Made by a program: the position numbers and the translations under genes | The notes under the pieces: model-generated | Databases searched by the model: none | Seen by the model: the letters and a program-made list of their open reading frames with translations, nothing else | Told to the model about the DNA's origin: nothing | NCBI GenBank assembly: GCA_030730585.1 | Contig: JANQUV010000118.1 | Coordinates: 15,539-61,309, forward strand | Length of the DNA: 45,771 nt | Source of the DNA: Haliea sp. | GTDB taxonomy: Bacteria; Pseudomonadota; Gammaproteobacteria; Pseudomonadales; Halieaceae | Direction of reading: 5' to 3' | In this document: piece by piece, positions 41,302 through 45,771 of the stretch | Position numbering within the stretch: position 1 is the first letter of the stretch | How the letters are laid out: every line of letters starts with the position of its first letter

Positions 41302-41329
41302 TCAGACTGGGCCGCTGTGGGAAAGTTCC
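41302..41329 (-). promoter_or_regulatory. sigma-E/AlgU-type promoter of the sRNA
   Basis: The minus strand reads GGAACTT (41329–41323), 15 nt, then GTCTGA (41307–41302). This equals the AlgU/RpoE consensus GAACTT–N16/17–TCTGA (here N16). It starts 6 bp beyond the polA stop codon and would initiate near 41295. No sigma-70 -10 is seen nearby, so transcription is expected under envelope stress. Confidence 0.8.
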
Positions 41330-41334
41330 GCAAT

Positions 41335-44064
41335 TTAGTGCGCTTCATCCCAATTTTTTCCAACACCGGCTTCCACCAGCAACGGCACCGCCAATTCTGC
41401 CGCTTCGCTCATCAGCCGGCAAAGGTTTGCAGAAACCGATTCCACCGCATCTTCTGCCACTTCGAGCACCAGTTCGTCGTGCACCTGCATGATGGTGCGG
41501 GCGTCAACTAAAGACCCCTGTAGCCAGTCATCCACACGTAACATGGCGCGCTTGATGATGTCGGCTGCCGTGCCCTGCATAGGTGCGTTGATAGCCGTGC
41601 GCTCAGCGGCCTGCGCGCGCATTTTGTTGCGCGCATTGATCTCGGGTAGGTACAAGCGTCGCCCAAACAGGGTTTCCACATAACCCTGTTCGCGAGCACT
41701 CACCCGTGTGCGCTCCATGTAATCCTGTACGCCGGGGTAACGCTCGAAATAGCGGTCGATGTACGCCTGCGCCTCATTGCGACCCAAATGCAGCTGGCGG
41801 GCCAAGCCGAAGGCGGACATACCGTAAATCAAGCCAAAGTTGATCGCCTTGGCCTTGCGCCGCTGATCTGCTGACACCGCCTCCAAGCCCACGCCGAATA
41901 CTTCAGCCGCAGTGGCACGGTGCACATCAAGGCCCTCGCGGAAGGCGCGCAGCAAGCCGGCATCGGAAGACAGGTGAGCCATAATGCGCAGCTCAATTTG
42001 TGAATAATCCGCCGCCACAATCCGGTACCCGGGTGGAGCAATAAACGCCTGCCGAATACGCCGCCCTTCCTCGGTGCGGATGGGAATGTTCTGCAAATTA
42101 GGGTCAGACGACGACAACCGCCCGGTCGCAGTGACCGCCTGATGATAGGACGTGTGAATACGCCCGGTACGCGGATTCAGCAATTCGGGCAGCTTGTCGG
42201 TATACGTCGACTTCAGCTTACTCAGGCCACGATATTCCAGCAGCACCTTGGGCAGTGGGTAGTCCAGCGCCAGCTCCGCCAAGACTTCCTCTGCGGTGGA
42301 CGGCGCGCCCGTGGGCGTTTTGCGCAGCACCGGCAGTTCCAGGCGGTTAAATAGAATCTCTCCCAGCTGCTTGGGCGAACTGAGGTTGAACGCCTCTCCC
42401 GCCAGTTCATGCGCCTGAGCCTGCAGCTGTTGCAAGCGCTCACCCAGCTCCTGGCTCTGCTGCAGCAGCAGCTCACGAGACACCAGCGCGCCCGTGCGCT
42501 CAATACGCGACAGCACGGGCACCAAGGGTAGCTCGATATCGGTATACACCGAAGCGGGGCCAGCAAGAGCCGCCAGCTTGGGCCAGAGCGCCTGGTGAAG
42601 GCGTAGTGTGATGTCGGCGTCCTCCGCCGCATAAGGGCCCGCTTCCTCCACCGTGATCTGGTTGAAGGTCAGCTGCTTGGCGCCTTTACCGGCGATATCC
42701 TCAAAGTGGATCGTCTTGTGGCCGAGATATTTGAGTGCCAGGCTGTTCATATCATGGCGGGTTGCCGTGGAATCCAGTAAGTAGGACTCGAGCATGGTGT
42801 CGTGGCGGATCCCGCGCAGGGTAATGCCGTGATTCGCCAACACGCTGGCATCGTATTTGAGGTTTTGGCCGACTTTGGCGCAAGCGGCATCCTCCAACAA
42901 GGGCTGCAACAGACCCAACACACGAGCCCTGTCCAGCTGCACCGGAGCACCCAGATAATCATGCGCCAGCGGCACATAAGCGGCCTCACCGGGCACCACG
43001 GAAAATGACACGCCCACCACCTGTGCTTCCATGTAATTCAGGCTGGTGGTTTCGGTGTCAAATGCAAAGAGCTCCGCGGCACGCAGCTTCGCAAGCCACT
43101 GCTCAAGCACTGCCGCATCGGTAACAACTTCCCATGCCGTTGCCACAGCCTCCGGGAGGCTAGTCTCAGCATCTGCCGCGTCGCCGGCATCCAATAGCTC
43201 TTCAAGCCAGCCGCGAAACTCAAGCCGCGTATACCAATCTTGCAATACCGCGTTGTCAGGCTCACCGTTCTGCAGCTGCTCTACAGATTCCTGCAGCACC
43301 ACGTCTGTTTTGATCGTCGCCAGCTGGTAAGACAAATACGCGCGCTCGCGCTCCGCGTCCAGCTTTGCCGCCATACTCTTGGCGCCACGAAAATCAAGGC
43401 CCGCTACCTGATCGAGCGCCGCATAAATGTCGTCGAGCCCACCCAAACCCTGCAGTAACGCCAGCGCCGTTTTCTCCCCAACCCCCGGCACACCGGGTAT
43501 GTTGTCAACTTTGTCGCCCATCAGGGCGAGAAAATCGATCATGCGCGAAGGGGGAATGCCAAACTTTTCTTCCACACCCGCTTCATCCAGCCGAGTATCC
43601 GTCATGGTGTTCACCAACGTGGTATGCGCATTCACTAACTGCGCCATATCCTTATCGCCGGTGGAAATGACGACCGGCAAGCCACGCTCCGTGGCCTGCC
43701 GCGCGAAGGTGCCAATTACATCATCAGCTTCAACGCCAGGCTCACAAATCAAGGGCAAACCCATAGCGCGAACAATCGCATGAATAGGCTCTACCTGCGC
43801 CCTCAACTCATCAGGCATCGGTGGGCGCTGAGCCTTATAGTCGGCAAACAGTTCGTCGCGGAAAGTTTTACCCTTGGCATCGAAGACTACCGCAATCAGG
43901 CTATCGGGATAGTCCTTGCGCAGCCGGCGCAGCATGCTGATAACACCTTTGACCGCACCGGTAGGTTCGTCATTAGAGGTGTTCAGCGGCGGCAACGCGT
44001 GGAAGGCTCGATACAGATAGGAGGAACCGTCGACCAGAACGATGGGCGCGGGGGTGTAAGCCAT
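41335..44064 (-). CDS. polA: DNA polymerase I
   Basis: Repair and Okazaki-fragment polymerase. The 909-residue protein has the 5'-nuclease domain (residues 1–290: [57 protein letters not shown]), the 3'–5' exonuclease domain with D336 and E338 in [12 protein letters not shown], so proofreading is intact, and the A-family polymerase domain: [18 protein letters not shown], motif [17 protein letters not shown], motif [21 protein letters not shown], motif [17 protein letters not shown] lies 6 nt before the ATG. It follows SCO by 35 bp. The sRNA promoter begins 6 bp past its stop codon. Confidence 0.97.
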   Translation of the reverse strand: MAYTPAPIVLVDGSSYLYRAFHALPPLNTSNDEPTGAVKGVISMLRRLRKDYPDSLIAVVFDAKGKTFRDELFADYKAQRPPMPDELRAQVEPIHAIVRAMGLPLICEPGVEADDVIGTFARQATERGLPVVISTGDKDMAQLVNAHTTLVNTMTDTRLDEAGVEEKFGIPPSRMIDFLALMGDKVDNIPGVPGVGEKTALALLQGLGGLDDIYAALDQVAGLDFRGAKSMAAKLDAERERAYLSYQLATIKTDVVLQESVEQLQNGEPDNAVLQDWYTRLEFRGWLEELLDAGDAADAETSLPEAVATAWEVVTDAAVLEQWLAKLRAAELFAFDTETTSLNYMEAQVVGVSFSVVPGEAAYVPLAHDYLGAPVQLDRARVLGLLQPLLEDAACAKVGQNLKYDASVLANHGITLRGIRHDTMLESYLLDSTATRHDMNSLALKYLGHKTIHFEDIAGKGAKQLTFNQITVEEAGPYAAEDADITLRLHQALWPKLAALAGPASVYTDIELPLVPVLSRIERTGALVSRELLLQQSQELGERLQQLQAQAHELAGEAFNLSSPKQLGEILFNRLELPVLRKTPTGAPSTAEEVLAELALDYPLPKVLLEYRGLSKLKSTYTDKLPELLNPRTGRIHTSYHQAVTATGRLSSSDPNLQNIPIRTEEGRRIRQAFIAPPGYRIVAADYSQIELRIMAHLSSDAGLLRAFREGLDVHRATAAEVFGVGLEAVSADQRRKAKAINFGLIYGMSAFGLARQLHLGRNEAQAYIDRYFERYPGVQDYMERTRVSAREQGYVETLFGRRLYLPEINARNKMRAQAAERTAINAPMQGTAADIIKRAMLRVDDWLQGSLVDARTIMQVHDELVLEVAEDAVESVSANLCRLMSEAAELAVPLLVEAGVGKNWDEAH

Positions 44065-44099
44065 GACGGCCTCCTGTCAGGAAAGAGTAGGGGAGGGAA

Positions 44100-44762
44100 T
44101 TAACGATCCCAAAGATAACGAATAGACCGGTAGGTCACTTTCATTTTCGCCAAATCCAGAGGCGCCTTGAAGAACGCATGGTAATCGCCGCGAGGGTTAA
44201 TCAGCACCACATTGGCGCTGTGATCCACCAGGTAATTCTCATTCTGGCCAGGCACCTTGCGAAAAGGCGTATTCAGGGCCGTGGCGAACCGATGAATGTC
44301 GAGAAACTCACCGGTTACGCCAATAAACTCGGGGTTGAAGAAAGGGACATAACTGGCCAGTTGCTCCACGCTGTCGCGCGCCGGGTCCACCGAAACCATC
44401 ACCACCTGGGTATCGTCGGCTTCAGTGCCCTCCAATGCGGTCACGAACTGATTGAGGAATGCCATGGTGGTAGGGCAGATATCCGGGCAATAGGTGAAAC
44501 CAAAGAACAACAAAGACCACTGGCCTTCCAGGCTCGCGGGAACAAACGGCTGGCCGCGATGATCCACCAGAGCAAACTCGCCCATGTCGCGCGGTGTCTG
44601 CAGAAGAAACGCACCATTGGCCTGCATGTCAGCGGCGCTCATCACCCGCGGTTGGCCAATACGATTCACAAACCCGGCAACAATAACCAGAATGAAAAGC
44701 AGCACCCCCACAACGGTCCAGCGGATACCGCGGCTTTGGCTAGGCGTTTTGCTGTCAGTCAT
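44100..44762 (-). CDS. SCO1/SenC family copper chaperone
   Basis: Membrane-anchored periplasmic thioredoxin-fold protein that helps insert copper into the CuA site of cytochrome c oxidase subunit II. The 220-residue sequence has one N-terminal membrane helix (WTVVGVLLFILVIVAGFV), the copper-binding CPDIC motif (Cys92, Cys96) in FFGFTYCPDICPTT, and the distal ligand His181 in NYLVDHSANVVLINP. GAGGAG lies about 7 nt before the ATG. It begins 13 bp after cyoE, the usual cyoE–SCO order at the end of cox operons. Confidence 0.94.
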   Translation of the reverse strand: MTDSKTPSQSRGIRWTVVGVLLFILVIVAGFVNRIGQPRVMSAADMQANGAFLLQTPRDMGEFALVDHRGQPFVPASLEGQWSLLFFGFTYCPDICPTTMAFLNQFVTALEGTEADDTQVVMVSVDPARDSVEQLASYVPFFNPEFIGVTGEFLDIHRFATALNTPFRKVPGQNENYLVDHSANVVLINPRGDYHAFFKAPLDLAKMKVTYRSIRYLWDR

Positions 44763-44775
44763 GGCAACAGGCTCC

Positions 44776-45675
44776 TCAGGCAGCCGTTATCGGAAAAATA
44801 TAATGGTCTATCAGCATGATCACAAACAGAGCCATAAGATAGATAATCGAGTACTTGAAAGTTTCCATTGGCGCCTCCGGGTTGCGGTTACGCATCAGCT
44901 CAATAGCCCAGTAAAGAAAACCGCCACCCAAAACGACCGCGCCCAACAGGTACAAGGGCCCGCTCATACGTGTAACGAAGGGCAACAAGGTAATCAAGAA
45001 CATGATAATGGTATAGAGCAGAATATGCAGGCGGGTGAAGGCATCGCCGTGGGTGACAGGCAGCATGGGAATATCGACGGCGGCATATTCGTCTTTGCGG
45101 TGTATCGCCAGCGCCCAAAAATGCGGCGGCGTCCAGGCAAAAATAATCAGCACCAGCAACAGCGCGTGGCCGTGGATTTCGCCAGTGACAGCGGTCCAAC
45201 CCAGCAGCGGCGGTGCGGCGCCCGCCAACCCACCGATCACAATGTTTTGTGGCGTTGCGCGCTTGAGAAACAGGGTATAGACGAATGCGTAGCCGACCAG
45301 GGAAGCAAAGGTCAGCCAGGCCGTTAGCGCGTTCACCCAGATCAGCAGAATAGCCATGCCCGAGCCGCCCAATATCAAAGCAAATGCAGTCGCCTGCAAG
45401 GTGCCAACGCGGCCTTGGGCCATCGGGCGCTTACTGGTACGCGCCATGCGCTGATCCACACCCTGATCCACCAGGTGATTCACGGCGGCGGCAGCACCCG
45501 CACACAGGGCAATCCCCAGGTTACCCAGAATCAGTGCATCCAGTGGGACCATGCCGGGGACGGCCATAAACATGCCGATCACCGAGGTCAATATCATTAA
45601 CAGCACTACGTTGGGCTTGGTCAGCTCCTTGTAGTCCCGCCATGTGGCTTTGGCAGTTGCGGCCATGTCTGTCAT
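44776..45675 (-). CDS. cyoE: protohaem IX farnesyltransferase (haem O synthase)
   Basis: Transfers a farnesyl group to haem b to give haem O, the precursor of haem A for cytochrome oxidases. The 299-residue UbiA-family membrane protein has about nine hydrophobic helices. The first Asp-rich motif is NHLVDQGVDQRMARTSKRP and the second region is WTPPHFWALAIHRKDEYAAVDIPMLPV with the conserved His, Lys, Asp and Glu residues. ELTKPNVVLLMILTSVIGM near the N-terminus is typical of CtaB/CyoE. It lies 9 bp after an unidentified upstream ORF. With SCO next to it, it probably belongs to the distal part of an aa3-type oxidase operon whose structural genes are outside the window. Confidence 0.95.
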   Translation of the reverse strand: MTDMAATAKATWRDYKELTKPNVVLLMILTSVIGMFMAVPGMVPLDALILGNLGIALCAGAAAAVNHLVDQGVDQRMARTSKRPMAQGRVGTLQATAFALILGGSGMAILLIWVNALTAWLTFASLVGYAFVYTLFLKRATPQNIVIGGLAGAAPPLLGWTAVTGEIHGHALLLVLIIFAWTPPHFWALAIHRKDEYAAVDIPMLPVTHGDAFTRLHILLYTIIMFLITLLPFVTRMSGPLYLLGAVVLGGGFLYWAIELMRNRNPEAPMETFKYSIIYLMALFVIMLIDHYIFPITAA

Positions 45676-45684
45676 TGGGCTACT

Positions 45685-45771
45685 TCAGTCCCCGGAATTC
45701 TTTAGCAGAAATTTAAGATCAGAGATCACGTCTTTGTAACTGTCATCGATATCATACGTCATCATCACCCA
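45685..45771 (-). CDS. C-terminal end of an upstream gene, unidentified
   Basis: The only open minus-strand frame from the right edge ends with TGA at 45687–45685, 9 bp before the cyoE ATG, and reads 28 residues including MMTYDIDDSYKDVISDL and ending LKNSGD. This tail is hydrophilic and acidic. In many gammaproteobacteria COX15 (haem A synthase), a membrane protein, precedes cyoE; this soluble tail does not resemble the COX15 ends I know. Too little is visible to name it. Confidence 0.5.
   Translation of the reverse strand, partial: WVMMTYDIDDSYKDVISDLKFLLKNSGD

Overview
The window looks like chromosome of a marine-type gammaproteobacterium, probably of the Pseudomonadales/Cellvibrionales group. 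This rests on Pseudomonas-like gene neighbourhoods recalled from known genomes (polA–sRNA–engB–cytochrome c5–cytochrome c4–dsbA–GGDEF; DUF47–PiT–argE–argA; glnE–ilvE; parE–cpdA–DUF1249–tolC), on a bifunctional AAK–GNAT ArgA, and on a GC-rich coding style. There is no prophage, insertion sequence, CRISPR array, tRNA or rRNA. Most of the DNA is housekeeping sequence with short intergenic gaps, so the interest lies in the non-coding elements and in a surface-polysaccharide island.

Region by region. 1–4.9 kb: parE (its C-terminal end is cut by the window edge), cpdA and a DUF1249 gene run leftward, divergent from tolC. 4.9–13.1 kb: a sugar/surface-glycan island. It holds a class I methyltransferase, then a leftward trio (GT4 glycosyltransferase, methyltransferase, toroidal QW-repeat protein), a rightward rfbA–rfbC–SDR unit and a leftward rfbD–rfbB pair, so the dTDP-L-rhamnose pathway is split into two convergent halves. 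13.1–19.6 kb: a leftward string of a PilB/GspE-type ATPase, glnE, ilvE and an alpha/beta hydrolase that runs into rfbD–rfbB. 19.7–24.3 kb: rightward DUF47, PiT, argE, argA (phosphate uptake and arginine synthesis). 24.5–30.1 kb: leftward PLP lyase, VOC protein, DUF6279 lipoprotein, penicillin-acylase-family Ntn hydrolase and cytochrome b561. 30.1–32.2 kb: a small membrane ORF, a decayed fragment of an alanine:cation symporter, and leuA. 32.5–37.4 kb: rightward EVE-domain protein, Lrp/AsnC regulator, SDR, Bcr/CflA-type MFS exporter, cysteine synthase-like enzyme and NADPH-dependent FMN reductase. 37.4–40.4 kb: leftward cytochrome c5, cytochrome c4, dsbA and a GGDEF protein. 40.4–45.8 kb: engB rightward; leftward cyoE, SCO and polA, followed by an apparent small RNA.

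The most notable element is the 41.18–41.33 kb gap between polA and engB. On the minus strand it carries a near-consensus sigma-E/AlgU promoter (GGAACTT, 15 nt, GTCTGA), then about 118 nt that fold into a series of hairpins with C-rich loops (TCCCC, TCCCC, CCCCC), ending in a 12-bp stem followed by seven T. The position matches Spot 42 of enterobacteria and ErsA of Pseudomonas, and the promoter type matches ErsA. I read it as an envelope-stress-induced sRNA of the ErsA kind that probably targets Shine–Dalgarno sequences. Beside it lie genes of respiratory chain assembly (cyoE, SCO), periplasmic electron transfer (c4, c5) and periplasmic folding (dsbA).
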